The notes beneath the pieces are model-generated. The model worked only from the letters and a program-made list of their open reading frames with translations, had not been told where the DNA came from and searched no databases. DNA of 64,000 nucleotides from Yersinia frederiksenii ATCC 33641 (GTDB lineage: Bacteria > Pseudomonadota > Gammaproteobacteria > Enterobacterales > Enterobacteriaceae), in assembly GCF_000754805.1 (NCBI RefSeq), contig NZ_KN150731.1, positions 1-64,000 of the forward strand. The letters run 5' to 3'. Made by a program: the position numbers and the translations under genes. This document shows, in pieces, positions 1 to 8,619 of the stretch. The stretch's first letter is position 1, and each line of letters starts with the position of its first letter.

Positions 1-267
1 GGTCTTGCTGCTACTGTTCCTATTAATGCTAAATCGGTTAATGGTTGGGTAGGGATAACGACAACGGGCCCGGCAAATAATCAGATTTTTGTCGCGTCAT
101 CAGCGTCAGGGATTTATGAGCATTTGATTCAGTCGGCCCAGATAACAACATTAAACGCATCTCTACCTGAAATCCCCATCATTACCCCGCAGGCGGTTTA
201 TTATAAGGCGGCCTCAAACGGTACGGTGTCTCTATTCGTTATTGATATAAACGGGTACACGTTCTAA
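1..267 (+). CDS. Tail fibre protein, C-terminal 88 residues (partial at window edge)
   Basis: The frame is open from base 1 to a TAA at 265-267. The 88 visible residues are nearly the same as the C-terminus of the tail fibre encoded at 8854-10287 on the other strand, including the ending INGYTF. The distal end of a phage tail fibre normally sets receptor specificity, so the two neighbouring prophages share, or have exchanged, the same tip. The start and the upstream domains lie outside the window. The gene is followed 13 bases later by the same type of small gene that follows the other fibre gene. Confidence 0.85.
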   Translation, partial: GLAATVPINAKSVNGWVGITTTGPANNQIFVASSASGIYEHLIQSAQITTLNASLPEIPIITPQAVYYKAASNGTVSLFVIDINGYTF

Positions 268-280
268 GAGAGGAAATGCT

Positions 281-463
281 ATGTATGTTCAATTTGCAGA
301 CGCTACTGAGGCAGTCATTATTAGTTATTTCTGCTGCCAGCAAGATCCAATTTATTATTCGTTCTTGGGAGAAGTTGAGGTGGATGACCCCCGCTACATA
401 GTGTTTTATGAAAAGATGCCGGACTATGTTCAAGTGAGTTTACCTACGCCTATCTATCCATAA
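281..463 (+). CDS. Small tail-fibre-associated protein (60 aa)
   Basis: It starts 13 bases after the tail-fibre stop, with AGAGAGGAAA as ribosome site. The protein is a diverged copy of the product of 8658-8840: both begin M(Y/H)VQFADA, carry CQQDPIYY near residue 23 and have DPRY near residue 40. The position directly after a fibre gene is where tail-fibre assembly chaperones usually sit, but at 60 residues this is much shorter than P2 gpG and I see no confident chaperone domain. Role in fibre assembly is therefore an inference from context. The two copies drift apart in their last 15 residues. Confidence 0.65.
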   Translation: MYVQFADATEAVIISYFCCQQDPIYYSFLGEVEVDDPRYIVFYEKMPDYVQVSLPTPIYP

Positions 464-499
464 CTGATATGGCAGGGATGCCAGTATAATAAATACAAT

Positions 500-519
500 A
501 CCGGGCTTAATGGCCCGGT
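500..519. terminator. Hairpin between convergent tail-fibre and DinI genes
   Basis: ACCGGGC and GCCCGGT pair across a 6-base loop. It lies between a plus-strand unit ending at 463 and a minus-strand unit ending at 548, so it could end either transcript. The T-run is weak (TCTATT), so efficiency is uncertain. Confidence 0.5.
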
Positions 520-547
520 CTATTCATCTACTTTATTAACTGACAGT

Positions 548-793
548 TCACGCCTGAAACCAATCATCTGCACTTTCCCACGTCTCCTTCAAAATCTCCT
601 GAATCACTTCTTTGTCATCAGGCATCCCACCTAGAACGGTTAATCCATCCGCGCCCGCAAATCTTACTTTCACGTCAAAATCGCTAAATTTCCGACTGAG
701 GCGATTTGTTAACTCTTCTGTCAGAGCATTAGTGTAGCCAACCGGAAAGCTCTTCGCATTCAGCTTATCTATCGTCACTTCGACACGCAGCAT
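548..793 (-). CDS. DinI-like SOS modulator
   Basis: 81 residues, the same size as E. coli DinI, and the C-terminal block EILKETWESADDWF almost repeats the DinI ending EILQETWESADDWF. DinI binds RecA filaments and tunes SOS co-protease and recombination activity in the cytosol. It is the second gene of a two-gene unit: its start lies 13 bases after the stop of the upstream DinI/MsgA-like gene, so it should share that gene's LexA-controlled promoter. In prophages such proteins are thought to adjust induction; that role here is inferred from family and context. Confidence 0.85.
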   Translation of the reverse strand: MLRVEVTIDKLNAKSFPVGYTNALTEELTNRLSRKFSDFDVKVRFAGADGLTVLGGMPDDKEVIQEILKETWESADDWFQA

Positions 794-806
794 AAATCCC
801 CCTCAA

Positions 807-1049
807 TTAAATATCGATAACTAGCCACTGATCTGCTTCATCAAACATTTCCTCAACCAGTCGGCTGAGGATGGCCTTATCACCTTTGCTGGCGTCGGTA
901 TTGATGCCATTCGCTTGCATGGGCTTAACCTTGACCTCAGCTTTAGGGAAGACACGGCGCACACGCTTGGTTAGTTCAGCCAGGATCAGCTCGTTGGCAC
1001 CCGGAATCTCTTTCACGTTTCGCTTATCGTAAACCAGTTCAACTTTCAT
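807..1049 (-). CDS. DinI/MsgA/ImpC-family SOS protein
   Basis: 80 residues starting MKVELVYDKRN, with VKVKPMQAN in the middle and EEMFDEADQWL at the end. These are the hallmarks of the MsgA/ImpC branch of the DinI family found in Salmonella and lambdoid prophages. I chose the ATG at 1049 because GAGGTG lies 7 bases upstream; an ATG 15 bases further out has no ribosome site. A LexA box lies 23 bases upstream of the start. First gene of a two-gene SOS unit with its diverged paralogue. Confidence 0.85.
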   Translation of the reverse strand: MKVELVYDKRNVKEIPGANELILAELTKRVRRVFPKAEVKVKPMQANGINTDASKGDKAILSRLVEEMFDEADQWLVIDI

Positions 1050-1071
1050 GATTTCACACCTCATTAAGTAA

Positions 1072-1087
1072 CTGTGTTTTTATACAG
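1072..1087 (-). promoter_or_regulatory. LexA (SOS) box for the DinI pair
   Basis: CTGT-N8-ACAG with a T-rich spacer, a perfect match to the conserved LexA half-sites, placed 23 bases upstream of the first DinI-like start codon. It fits SOS control of both downstream genes. Confidence 0.8.
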
Positions 1088-1229
1088 TAAAGTGGTGGTG
1101 ATTATCAATAGGGATTCATAATAGCGGGCTACCGTCTGACATAACCCGCTGATTATAAAGATCATAAAAAAGTTAATATATTATGAATATCATATCTAAC
1201 TCATTGTTTTAACTTAAAACCAATGGCAA

Positions 1230-1352
1230 TTTAAAATCCCTCGGCTTATGGCTGTGCGGGTTCAAGTCCCGCCCCGGGCACCATGGAAACAAATCTAAGT
1301 AAAACAAAGTAGTATGAGTATGTCGTTAACCGCCGTGAGGCGGTTTTTTTGT
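1230..1352 (+). repeat. Attachment site copy 1: tRNA-Leu(UAA) 3' part plus its terminator
   Basis: 123 bases repeated at 33801-33923 with one mismatch (C or T in the acceptor stem region). It begins in the anticodon loop (TTTAAAA, anticodon TAA), runs through the variable arm, T-arm and CCA end (to 1283), and includes a flanking stretch and the hairpin ACCGCC/GGCGGT with a T7 run (1329-1350). The T-arm and acceptor bases match the E. coli leuZ type. The 5' half of the tRNA is absent, so this is not a functional gene here. Confidence 0.9.
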
Positions 1353-1369
1353 GCCTGAAATTTGGCAAG

Positions 1370-1399
1370 TGGCAGCAAAATGGCAGCAGGGTGGCAGCA
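1370..1399 (+). repeat. Three TGGCAGCA repeats at 11-bp spacing: candidate integrase arm sites
   Basis: TGGCAGCA occurs at 1370, 1381 and 1392, one helical turn apart, just inside the left attachment repeat. The same octamer occurs at 33701-33708, just inside the right repeat next to int. Placement on both phage arms fits arm-type integrase binding sites, though the P2 arm sequence itself differs. Confidence 0.55.
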
Positions 1400-1473
1400 C
1401 CAGTTTTTTGATGCCATGAAAAATCCCGCCGAAAGCAGGATTAAGGTAGGGCAGATAAATATATTTTCGGTAG

Positions 1474-1689
1474 TCAGAACATAACCACCTGACCACCGTT
1501 TTGTGGGTGGGGTTGAACTGGGTTAATTTCACCTGGTTTTGATATTGAACGCATAAAACTTTCCATCGTCACAAAGGTATGGCCGCAATTCACATTGATG
1601 CACTGGTGATAGCGTTCTTTGGTTTCGGTGGTGATTTGGCTACTACTGCGGGTATGGGCTGCACTGTGGCATAAAGGGCAATTGAACAT
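1474..1689 (-). CDS. ogr: Ogr, zinc-finger activator of late genes
   Basis: 71 residues of the Ogr/Delta family, with a four-cysteine zinc site: C4 and C7 (CPLC) and a second pair spaced CINVNC near residues 30-35. In P2, Ogr contacts RNA polymerase alpha and turns on the late promoters by binding TGT-N12-ACA boxes; three such boxes are present in this prophage. It is the last gene of the rightmost tail operon in P2 order (after D) and lies beside attL, as in P2. It may be made both from the late F operon and from its own weak promoter, as known for P2. Confidence 0.95.
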   Translation of the reverse strand: MFNCPLCHSAAHTRSSSQITTETKERYHQCINVNCGHTFVTMESFMRSISKPGEINPVQPHPQNGGQVVMF

Positions 1690-1763
1690 GATCCGGACTC
1701 CGGCATCATCCCGACTATGGTCGGTGTTAATGATAATTATGCGTGATTATTGATTAAAAATCA

Positions 1764-2870
1764 TCATTCCATATCCAAATCATCTATTTTCACCTCTAAT
1801 TCCAGCGCGGTAGTAAAGCCGGTGTCACTCACTGAATGGGTAACAGTGACTAGCGTCCAATCGGCCTCGTCAATCTGCTTTTTGAATCCGGTCACTTTAA
1901 CCGGCACTTCTGGATAAAGATCGGCGCGACCCTTGGCAAGTTGGATGGAGAATTTCGCCGCGCCACGTTGCAGCCGTTCCCAATTCGATTTAGCCGCCCG
2001 TTGTGCGTTGTTTTTACTGGCGTAAGTGGTGCGCAAGGTCAGCACGTTTTCATCCGTGCCAATCAGATATTCACCTTGTTTCTCTTCTGGCTCTTTGGGC
2101 TTCGTGGCGGCGGTTGTTTTTCTTTTTCGTTTGCGCTTTACCTTAACCACCGGTTTTTCCGTGGTGCGGGTATTAAGCCAGTTCGCCACTACGCCGGTAT
2201 ATGCGCCTCGGTCAGCCATACTAAATTGATGGCCGTCACCCAAACTGCGGATAACGGTCATGACTGGTATCGGTTTACCGCTGGCAGTTTTCGATTGGCC
2301 TTGTTTAATAAATAACAAATTGCCATTCTTCACGGCGGCAATAGCGCCATATTGTTTCGCCAAGCGGGTAATTAAATTACCGTCTGATTCGTTGGTTTGG
2401 TCTATATGGTCAACCGTTAAATCAGACATGGCTTTATTTAAAGTTGGCGTGAGTTTATTGCGCTCGGCAATTATTTTAATGATCCCACCAATGGTGGTTT
2501 TATGGTAAGACTGATCACGGCGAACATTCAGCGTTTCACGAAAATCCGCACTGCGGGCGCGAATAGTCAGCTTATCCGGTGCGCCACTGTGCTCTATTTC
2601 ATCCACGGTGAAAGTACCTTTATCAATCAGCGCTGCCCCTTGCCAGCCTAACGCTACGGCTATTTTTGCCCCTCGGCGTGGTAGCACTAATTGACCGTCT
2701 GAATCATCTAACTCAATATCAAGCTGATCCGCTTCAAAGCCACGATTATCGGTTAGGGTTAATGACATTAGGCGCTTTTTAATGCCGCTGCTTTTATCGA
2801 TGCCATCCACGGTAATAGAATAATCCGGCGCGTTATGGCCGCTATTTAGCAGGCTATCCATCATGTTCAT
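1764..2870 (-). CDS. D: Tail protein gpD (baseplate/tail tube hub)
   Basis: 368 residues, close to P2 gpD (387). The family forms the hub between tail tube and central spike, equivalent to T4 gp27, with a late-control D domain across most of the length. A lysine/arginine-rich insert (VKVKRKRKRK) sits near residue 245. The ATG at 2870 overlaps the stop of U by four bases (ATGA), which supports this start through translational coupling. Last structural gene before ogr in the F operon. Confidence 0.93.
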   Translation of the reverse strand: MNMMDSLLNSGHNAPDYSITVDGIDKSSGIKKRLMSLTLTDNRGFEADQLDIELDDSDGQLVLPRRGAKIAVALGWQGAALIDKGTFTVDEIEHSGAPDKLTIRARSADFRETLNVRRDQSYHKTTIGGIIKIIAERNKLTPTLNKAMSDLTVDHIDQTNESDGNLITRLAKQYGAIAAVKNGNLLFIKQGQSKTASGKPIPVMTVIRSLGDGHQFSMADRGAYTGVVANWLNTRTTEKPVVKVKRKRKRKTTAATKPKEPEEKQGEYLIGTDENVLTLRTTYASKNNAQRAAKSNWERLQRGAAKFSIQLAKGRADLYPEVPVKVTGFKKQIDEADWTLVTVTHSVSDTGFTTALELEVKIDDLDME

Positions 2871-3331
2871 GATAATAATCCGCTGGCAGTGTCAGATATT
2901 TGAGAGGCAATATCATCAAATTGCTGAGATAAATCACCAAACATTTCTTTTAATGATTCATCGGTACGTTTCAGCGTGAGGGTAAATTCAATTTTCCGCG
3001 CCGACCCGTCACTAAAAAAAATACTTTTAGTACGGCTAAGATTCTCAATCACAAACATGCCGTGGATCGCGCCGTTCCCCTCAATCAGTGACCAGGCTTT
3101 GCCGGTTTCTGCCATCAGTTGTAACGCCATCAGTGAGACTTTACCGCCAGTCAATTCAGGGTATAACACACCGGATAAGGTAATTGATTCCTCGTCTGGC
3201 CCTAAAAACTGACTGACAGGCCGCAAGCCAAAGCGGGCATTGGACGGGTGACGCCATGCCATTTGATGCTGAAAATCTTGATAGGGGACGGTTTGCAACA
3301 TAAAGACAAACATCCCTAATGCCATCATCAT
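2867..3331 (-). CDS. U: Tail protein gpU
   Basis: 154 residues beginning MMMALGMFVFMLQTVPYQ, the typical start of the P2 gpU family (159 aa in P2). gpU is a contractile-tail assembly protein needed for tail completion. The first of three ATGs is preferred because AAGGAG lies 7 bases upstream. It sits between T and D and overlaps D by four bases, so the three are translated as one unit from the F transcript. Confidence 0.93.
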   Translation of the reverse strand: MMMALGMFVFMLQTVPYQDFQHQMAWRHPSNARFGLRPVSQFLGPDEESITLSGVLYPELTGGKVSLMALQLMAETGKAWSLIEGNGAIHGMFVIENLSRTKSIFFSDGSARKIEFTLTLKRTDESLKEMFGDLSQQFDDIASQISDTASGLLS

Positions 3332-3342
3332 GTTATAGCTCC

Positions 3343-6261
3343 TTAGTCGTCATGGTCTTGATAGCTGCGGTTTGATTTGTTTTGTACCTGGCGGTTATAG
3401 GCCGCAAGTTGTCGCGCCACCTCGCGGGCAATATCCTGTGCATCATGCTGTGGTAGCGGGTAGATATTGATGATTGGCGCGGGATGGCCGCCAGTTTGTT
3501 TTTGCTGACCATTGTTAGTTGGCCCGGTGTGGTGATTGCGGTACTGCGCAGCCGGTAAACTATAGGGATGCAGCGGTGCGGCGGCGGCCTGATAGCCGCT
3601 AAATAGCATGGAGGCGGCAACTGCCATAGCGGCAGTATTCCGGCGGCCGGTGACCTGCGCCGGGCCGTTAATGATTTCCGGGCCATGCTCACCCACCACG
3701 CCAAATTTACCTAATGGGATGTAACCGCCGTTATCATATTCGCCGGTATATTTCGCGGCGATATCAGCGGCGCTATTGCCCTTGGGGGCTGGCTTCCATG
3801 TGATGCCGTAATTACCTGCGGCGGCAGCTACCGCCGGATTTGCTTGTGCCAGTTCGCGGGTTTTCTCGGAGCGCTGTTTCACTTCATCCAGCTTTTCCAA
3901 TACCCACTTAATGGATGAAATTAATAACTTAAGCGGTGTCATTGCTAAATCAATGCCATCAGCCAGGAACTTACCAAAGGCTTTACCGGCATCGGCGGCG
4001 CTGTTCAGGTCGGCAGTGGTCGATTGCACCGGCTCTAATAACTTTTTAAACCAGTTCCAGACGCTTTTAACCGCATCACCAATCCAGTCAAATACCGGCC
4101 CCAGCGGTTTAAGTGCCTCTTTGATTGGCGCGGCAGCTTGCATAAAACCATCCACCACACCACCGAGAAATGCCTTAATTGGCTGCCAATACTTGTAAAT
4201 CAGCAAGCCAGCGCCAACGATGGCCGCACCAATGAGGCCAATCGGGCTGATTAATATCCCGAACAAGCCACCGAGGGCAAAGCGCAGGAATTTAAGCGGG
4301 GATTTAGCCAGCCAGCTAACGGCATTGCCCAATATTTTAAAACCGCTGATACCGGATTTAACCGGTGAACGCACCACATTAACCAGACCATTACCCAGCC
4401 CTTTAAGGGTGGCAATTGCCGACTGACCGCCATTTTTAGACAGGGTGAGCAGTGAGCGACTAAAGTTGCCGATCTGTGTGGTGGTTATCGGGGTAGTGCT
4501 TGCCAGTCTGGACATACCAAACGACAAGCGCGGCAGCAAGCGAATGCCTAATACTGAGGTAGTAAAGCGCAGTAGTGCGAACGGCCCCAAAATACCGACA
4601 ACGGCAATCGCCAGTGCGCCAAATGCGGCGGTCGCAATAGCGATAGCGGTACCCACTTGCACAATGCCAAGACTGATTTTTGGGTGAGCCTTGAGGAACT
4701 CAGCCACACCATGCATAAATTCAGTAATACTTTTGGCTGTAGACCTGAGCCATGCGTCATTTTTTTCAAATAATTCAACGCTGACGTTTTCCAAGGCTGC
4801 GTGAATAATTGTCATGTCGCCTTTCAGGTTGTCCAGCTTGGTAGCAGCCACGCGAGCCGCCTCGCCGTCATACTCACCTGGCTGCCCGCGCATCTTATCG
4901 AGCGAGCCATTACCGGCAGCGTGCATCAACACACCAAAGCCGGTGACAGCATATTGCCCGGCTATGTCCTTAAAGATAGCCCCGCGCTCAACGTTACCCA
5001 TCTTGGCGGTTTTCTCATTGATATCTTTGAGAATATCCACCAGATCGCGCATGTTGCCGTTTTTATCGGCGGTCTTAACGCCTAAATCTTTAACGGTACT
5101 AGAGCCACCAATGCGGCTTAAGATGCTGCGCATGGTGGTACCAGCCTGGCTCCCCTGAATACCGGCGCTACCCAGCATGGCGGTGGAAGCGGCGACCGTT
5201 TCCAGACTCTGCCCGTATTCCCGGCCAACACCGCCGGAATACTTCATAGACTCACCCAGCATCGGGATATCCACGTTATTACGGGTAAACAGAGCGGTGA
5301 GCACGTCGGCCACCCGATCCATTTTCTCCGCCGGTATACCCATCGCGGTTTGAATATTGGAAGCAATATCCGCCGTAGTACCGAGATCAATATCGCCTGC
5401 GGCCGCCAGATTCAGCATACCCGGCATCGCCCCAACCACTTGTTTAGGGGTGTAGCCGGTACGACCAAGATAATATTGACCCTCGGCGACTTGCAGATCG
5501 GTAAATTTAGAAGAGAGAGGCAAGGTGCGCGCCTGATGGCGCATAGCTTGCATTTCAGGCGAGTTTTTATCTTGAATGCGGGTTACTGCCTGAGTGCCGC
5601 TCATCATGGCGTCAAATTCATAACCGACATGCAAGGCGTTCTCAATCCCGCGCCCCATCGCGCGACCAGTGGATAGCGAGGTGTAACCCAATCCGGCGGC
5701 AATGGCTTTGCGCTGATTGCTGCTATCAAAGCGGTTACGGGCGGCACTGAGGCGCTGTTGCTGTTGGGCTTGCTGTTCTAACCTGCGCTGCTGTGCGGTC
5801 AGTGCGGCGGTGGTGCTGGTGATATTAGCCTTAAGGGATCGTTGAGCCTGACCTAATCGGTTAGTGGCAATGCCGCTGCTTTGTAATGCGGTGCGTTGGG
5901 TATGTAACGCAATACGTAAATCATTGTATTTTTGCTTAAGCCTGGCGGCTTCTTCACTGGCGCGCTTAAACTCTCTAGCCTGTTTAGCTGTGGGGGAGGC
6001 ACTGTTTTTTAACTCGGTGGCAAGCTGGCGTGCTTTATCGCGGGCGGCGGCCAGCGCCTGAGCGGCACCATTGACCGCCACTTTATTCTTGCGAAAGCCC
6101 TCAATTTTAGCCGCCTGGCTATTGAGTTGTTTAAGTTCTTCTTTGGAGTTTTTAATAGATGCGGCCAGCATCTTATTGCTGGCCAACATAGATTTAAATG
6201 GCTTGGTGACTTTATCTATGGCACTTAAAGAAACCTGTAAGCGGAGGTTCTTATCACTCAT
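3343..6261 (-). CDS. T: Tail tape measure protein gpT
   Basis: 972 residues, the longest gene of the prophage (P2 gpT is 815). The N-terminal 200 residues are rich in Lys, Gln and Ala with heptad-like runs, expected to form a coiled coil. The middle has hydrophobic glycine-rich stretches near residues 530-570 and 660-690, as in tape measure proteins that insert in the membrane. A Tail_P2_I/TP901-type core around residues 200-400 contains GIQGSQAGTTMRS. It sets tail length and is threaded through the tube. The ATG at 6261 overlaps the end of the E' frame; a GTG three bases upstream is a less likely start. Confidence 0.93.
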   Translation of the reverse strand: MSDKNLRLQVSLSAIDKVTKPFKSMLASNKMLAASIKNSKEELKQLNSQAAKIEGFRKNKVAVNGAAQALAAARDKARQLATELKNSASPTAKQAREFKRASEEAARLKQKYNDLRIALHTQRTALQSSGIATNRLGQAQRSLKANITSTTAALTAQQRRLEQQAQQQQRLSAARNRFDSSNQRKAIAAGLGYTSLSTGRAMGRGIENALHVGYEFDAMMSGTQAVTRIQDKNSPEMQAMRHQARTLPLSSKFTDLQVAEGQYYLGRTGYTPKQVVGAMPGMLNLAAAGDIDLGTTADIASNIQTAMGIPAEKMDRVADVLTALFTRNNVDIPMLGESMKYSGGVGREYGQSLETVAASTAMLGSAGIQGSQAGTTMRSILSRIGGSSTVKDLGVKTADKNGNMRDLVDILKDINEKTAKMGNVERGAIFKDIAGQYAVTGFGVLMHAAGNGSLDKMRGQPGEYDGEAARVAATKLDNLKGDMTIIHAALENVSVELFEKNDAWLRSTAKSITEFMHGVAEFLKAHPKISLGIVQVGTAIAIATAAFGALAIAVVGILGPFALLRFTTSVLGIRLLPRLSFGMSRLASTTPITTTQIGNFSRSLLTLSKNGGQSAIATLKGLGNGLVNVVRSPVKSGISGFKILGNAVSWLAKSPLKFLRFALGGLFGILISPIGLIGAAIVGAGLLIYKYWQPIKAFLGGVVDGFMQAAAPIKEALKPLGPVFDWIGDAVKSVWNWFKKLLEPVQSTTADLNSAADAGKAFGKFLADGIDLAMTPLKLLISSIKWVLEKLDEVKQRSEKTRELAQANPAVAAAAGNYGITWKPAPKGNSAADIAAKYTGEYDNGGYIPLGKFGVVGEHGPEIINGPAQVTGRRNTAAMAVAASMLFSGYQAAAAPLHPYSLPAAQYRNHHTGPTNNGQQKQTGGHPAPIINIYPLPQHDAQDIAREVARQLAAYNRQVQNKSNRSYQDHDD

Positions 6262-6427
6262 CACTGCCCCCGTTGCGGATAATGGCTTTATGTCGCCATT
6301 CTAAAAGTTCGCCGACCGTCATCGGATCGGTGGCTGACGGCGGCCAATGGAAGGTGACCGCAATATCAGCCACCAAATCATCAACGGTTAAGCACTCAGG
6401 TAGTCGGACTTGACCGAGTTCGGCAAG
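6254..6427 (-). CDS. E': E' extension reached by -1 frameshift from E
   Basis: This frame has no start of its own. Reading from C at 6427 it gives 57 residues (starting LAELGQV, containing MTVGELLEWR, ending GGSDE) and ends TGA at 6254, overlapping the start of T. Joining it to E by a -1 slip on the heptamer T-TTT-TTC (6433-6427) gives an E+E' protein of 162 residues. P2 makes E+E' the same way, by -1 frameshifting on T-TTT-TTG. Such long/short pairs are tail assembly chaperones that coat the tape measure protein, equivalent to lambda G/GT. Confidence 0.85.
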   Translation of the reverse strand, partial: LAELGQVRLPECLTVDDLVADIAVTFHWPPSATDPMTVGELLEWRHKAIIRNGGSDE

Positions 6428-6741
6428 AAAAAAATCGCCAGCGCCTGAGACAGCGCATAGATATCAGCCGGATCAAGATTGCTAATTTCTGGCACGGTCA
6501 GATTCGGGGTAGTGATGCGTGGCAACACACGGATCAAGGCGTCAACATCAGTATCTAATAGCGCTTGCAACTTAGCCCCGCGCAGTGCTCCGGCGTTGGG
6601 CTTGTTAACGGTCACTTCGGTGATGGTGGTATTGCCCCGAACAATAGGCACATCCAGAGTGATTACGTTAAATTTGTCTTGCTCCGGCGCAGTGGTATCA
6701 ATCCCTGTTGCGGCCTCGGTGACTGCTTTGTCTACTTTCAT
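6388..6741 (-). CDS. E: Tail assembly chaperone gpE
   Basis: 117 residues from the ATG at 6741 (MKVDKAVTEAATG). An in-frame upstream ATG adds 25 hydrophobic residues that are not seen in the family, so I reject it. P2 gpE is 91 aa; the longer tail here arises because the zero frame continues past the slip site. It lies between FII and T, the fixed position of this chaperone, and ends in a run of seven T that forms the slip site for E'. Made in excess over E+E' in related phages. Confidence 0.88.
   Translation of the reverse strand: MKVDKAVTEAATGIDTTAPEQDKFNVITLDVPIVRGNTTITEVTVNKPNAGALRGAKLQALLDTDVDALIRVLPRITTPNLTVPEISNLDPADIYALSQALAIFFLPNSVKSDYLSA
6427..6433 (-). other. Programmed -1 frameshift heptamer in E
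   Basis: The coding strand reads T-TTT-TTC in the E frame, matching the X-XXY-YYZ form. The -1 frame stays open from here to 6254 and encodes a recognisable E' domain. The zero frame ends at 6388. Confidence 0.8.
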
Positions 6742-6817
6742 GATGACTTTCCAAATAAAAATAAAGATAAGAAATGAAATAAGGTGCGAAATAATCCACG
6801 CGACGATATTCGCCATG

Positions 6818-7333
6818 TTACAGACCGATATTGCGGCGGTGGGCTTCCAACATGTCTACGCCATTAACGATTTCAACCATATTCACAATATCGACCTCGA
6901 TCAGCACTTCGCCGTCCCACGTCAATTTGTAGTAGGTGTTTTTGGTGGAAATCTTGGTGGTGGTGTTATCACCTTGCTTGCTGTCACCGCCGTCAATTTC
7001 CTCATGGCGGCCACGCATTACGATCTCTACCGCGTGGGTTTCGCCGGTATCGTCGCGCTGATAGGAGCCTGCAAAACGCAGCAATACACCGTCAACCTTG
7101 GTTACACCCCATTGCTTATAAATCTCGGACTCAATGCCACCGAGTGTCCAGTCGACATCTAACGCACCATCAGCCAGCCCCAAATCGACCTTGGCGCTGC
7201 CATTCATGCCGCCACCGCGAAACTCTTCAAATTTGCGGTTGAGTTTTGGCAAGGTGATCGATTCAACCACCCCTTGATAGCTGTTCCCGTCATTGAATAC
7301 ATTCAGGAACTTAAGTTTGCGTGGTAAGGCCAT
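6818..7333 (-). CDS. FII: Major tail tube protein gpFII
   Basis: 171 residues (P2 FII 172), starting MALPRKLKFLNVFNDGNSY, a typical opening of the P2 tube family. It polymerises as the inner tube within the contractile sheath. It follows FI by 11 bases in the same operon, so tube and sheath are made together from the F promoter at about 8545. Complete, with nothing unusual. Confidence 0.95.
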   Translation of the reverse strand: MALPRKLKFLNVFNDGNSYQGVVESITLPKLNRKFEEFRGGGMNGSAKVDLGLADGALDVDWTLGGIESEIYKQWGVTKVDGVLLRFAGSYQRDDTGETHAVEIVMRGRHEEIDGGDSKQGDNTTTKISTKNTYYKLTWDGEVLIEVDIVNMVEIVNGVDMLEAHRRNIGL

Positions 7334-7344
7334 AATTAAGCTCC

Positions 7345-8520
7345 TTAGCTGTTAACGGCGGCGGCGAAATTAGCCAGATAGCGATCAGTAATGCGCTGGC
7401 GCAGGGTTAAATCTTCCAGTGGTGGCACTGGCGTATAGTCGTAATCGATAAACAGGCGGCCCGCTTTCAGGGTGTCTTTATCGTTCACGCTGTCGTCATA
7501 CCAGCAATCGCCATCGATCAAATAGCCCAATGATTTCAATTCGCGCATTTTGGCGCGAATGCCCTCAATGATGTCTTTTGCCAGTGACGGCGTAAGCGGC
7601 TTATCGTTAGCCCACATATGCGCCTCGGCCATGGTGTCAGCCAATACCTGTGCGGTGCGGGTGTAATTTTCAAAGGCAAATAGCGGATCATCAGAGCAGG
7701 AGCGGGAACCCCAGAAGCGATAGCCGTCTTTGCGGATCAGCGTGGTGACGTCTTTACTGTTAAGTAAATTGGCATCGGTGGCGCTGTTTTGCAGATCCCA
7801 AAACACATCTGCGCTAATACCGGTGACGCCATTCACCCCAACGTTAGACAGTGTTTTATGCCAACCAACATCATTATCAATCTTGGCACGCAATCCGAGG
7901 GCGCGTGCAGTCGCAAAGGCGGTAGCCTCAGCATTAGTGACCGTATCCCAACTGAGAAAATCCGGCCAAATCACCATGGCCTCTCGCTGGCTGAAATTAT
8001 CGCGGTAGATAATGGCCTCTTCTTTGGTTTTACAACCATAAGCGCTGATGTAGGCAAAGGCGCGTAAATCTTGAGCGATAGAAAGCAGTTCAGTGGCTAC
8101 CGCTTTAGTGTCATGACCGGGTACACCTAAGATGCGGGGTTTAACGTCAAACTTGCCCTGTGCGGCTAACAGCGCTTTCATGCCGGTGTAGCGGCCATCT
8201 GGCGTGGATCCACCAATGATGTTTGACGTGGTTTCGGCTTCGGTTTCGCCTTGAGCGACACGAACAACGATAGTGACGGGTTTGGTTTGGTCGCCGATAG
8301 CATCCAATGAGTGGGCTAATGTGCCGGTTTCACCGGCCTTGCCACTGGCGGCTAACACATCGGTGAGTAATACCGGGGTATTTAATGGAAATACGGTGGC
8401 GTCAGCATCATCGGAGGTACAGACCATCCCGACCACCGCCGTACTGACAGTGCGGATCGGGCGAGTGCCTTCGCTAATTTCAATGACGCGCACACCATGG
8501 TGGTAATCGGTTGCAGACAT
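7345..8520 (-). CDS. FI: Major tail sheath protein gpFI
   Basis: 391 residues (P2 FI 396), with the usual N-terminus [16 protein letters not shown] and the family block SLSWDT-type region replaced by DFLSWDT near residue 190, and WFWGSR-type motif as [11 protein letters not shown] near residue 270. It forms the contractile sheath. CCGGAG lies 8 bases upstream of the ATG. First gene of the F operon; an Ogr box lies 71-88 bases upstream of the start codon. Confidence 0.95.
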   Translation of the reverse strand: MSATDYHHGVRVIEISEGTRPIRTVSTAVVGMVCTSDDADATVFPLNTPVLLTDVLAASGKAGETGTLAHSLDAIGDQTKPVTIVVRVAQGETEAETTSNIIGGSTPDGRYTGMKALLAAQGKFDVKPRILGVPGHDTKAVATELLSIAQDLRAFAYISAYGCKTKEEAIIYRDNFSQREAMVIWPDFLSWDTVTNAEATAFATARALGLRAKIDNDVGWHKTLSNVGVNGVTGISADVFWDLQNSATDANLLNSKDVTTLIRKDGYRFWGSRSCSDDPLFAFENYTRTAQVLADTMAEAHMWANDKPLTPSLAKDIIEGIRAKMRELKSLGYLIDGDCWYDDSVNDKDTLKAGRLFIDYDYTPVPPLEDLTLRQRITDRYLANFAAAVNS

Positions 8521-8543
8521 GCGTTTTCTCCGGTTAAGCGTTC

Positions 8544-8608
8544 ATTCGCTATGATGCCGGATTGTCACGCGCGGGGCAGTTAGTGGGGATTGTGTGAGAG
8601 GTGGCACA
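8544..8608 (-). promoter_or_regulatory. Late promoter PF with Ogr box
   Basis: TGT-N12-ACA at 8591-8608 is centred 55 bases upstream of a predicted start near 8544. ATCATA (8555-8550 on the minus strand) fits as the -10 element. This is the geometry of P2 late promoters and leads directly into FI. Confidence 0.8.
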
Positions 8609-8619
8609 AGAAAAGGGCG

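Larger units (their letters stand above)
1..1352. mobile_element. Right end of a second prophage, cut by the window edge
   Basis: This segment carries a truncated tail-fibre gene running off the left edge, a small tail-associated gene and two DinI-type SOS genes, then stops at a tRNA-Leu 3' repeat. That repeat is also the left boundary of the P2-like prophage. The 5' half of the tRNA is not found next to either repeat. The simplest reading (inference) is that the intact tRNA lies to the left of this element and that two elements share one attachment site in tandem. DinI/MsgA-like genes at a prophage edge are common in lambdoid phages, but too little is visible to name the type. Confidence 0.7.

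Noticed and set aside
1230-1283. A tRNA-Leu gene at the left repeat
   Set aside because: Only the 3' part from the anticodon loop is present; no 5' half lies upstream, so it cannot be a functional tRNA. The same holds at 33801-33854.
1326-1532. 68-codon minus-strand frame over the att repeat
   Set aside because: It overlaps ogr and the attachment repeat and terminator, with no ribosome site or recognisable product.
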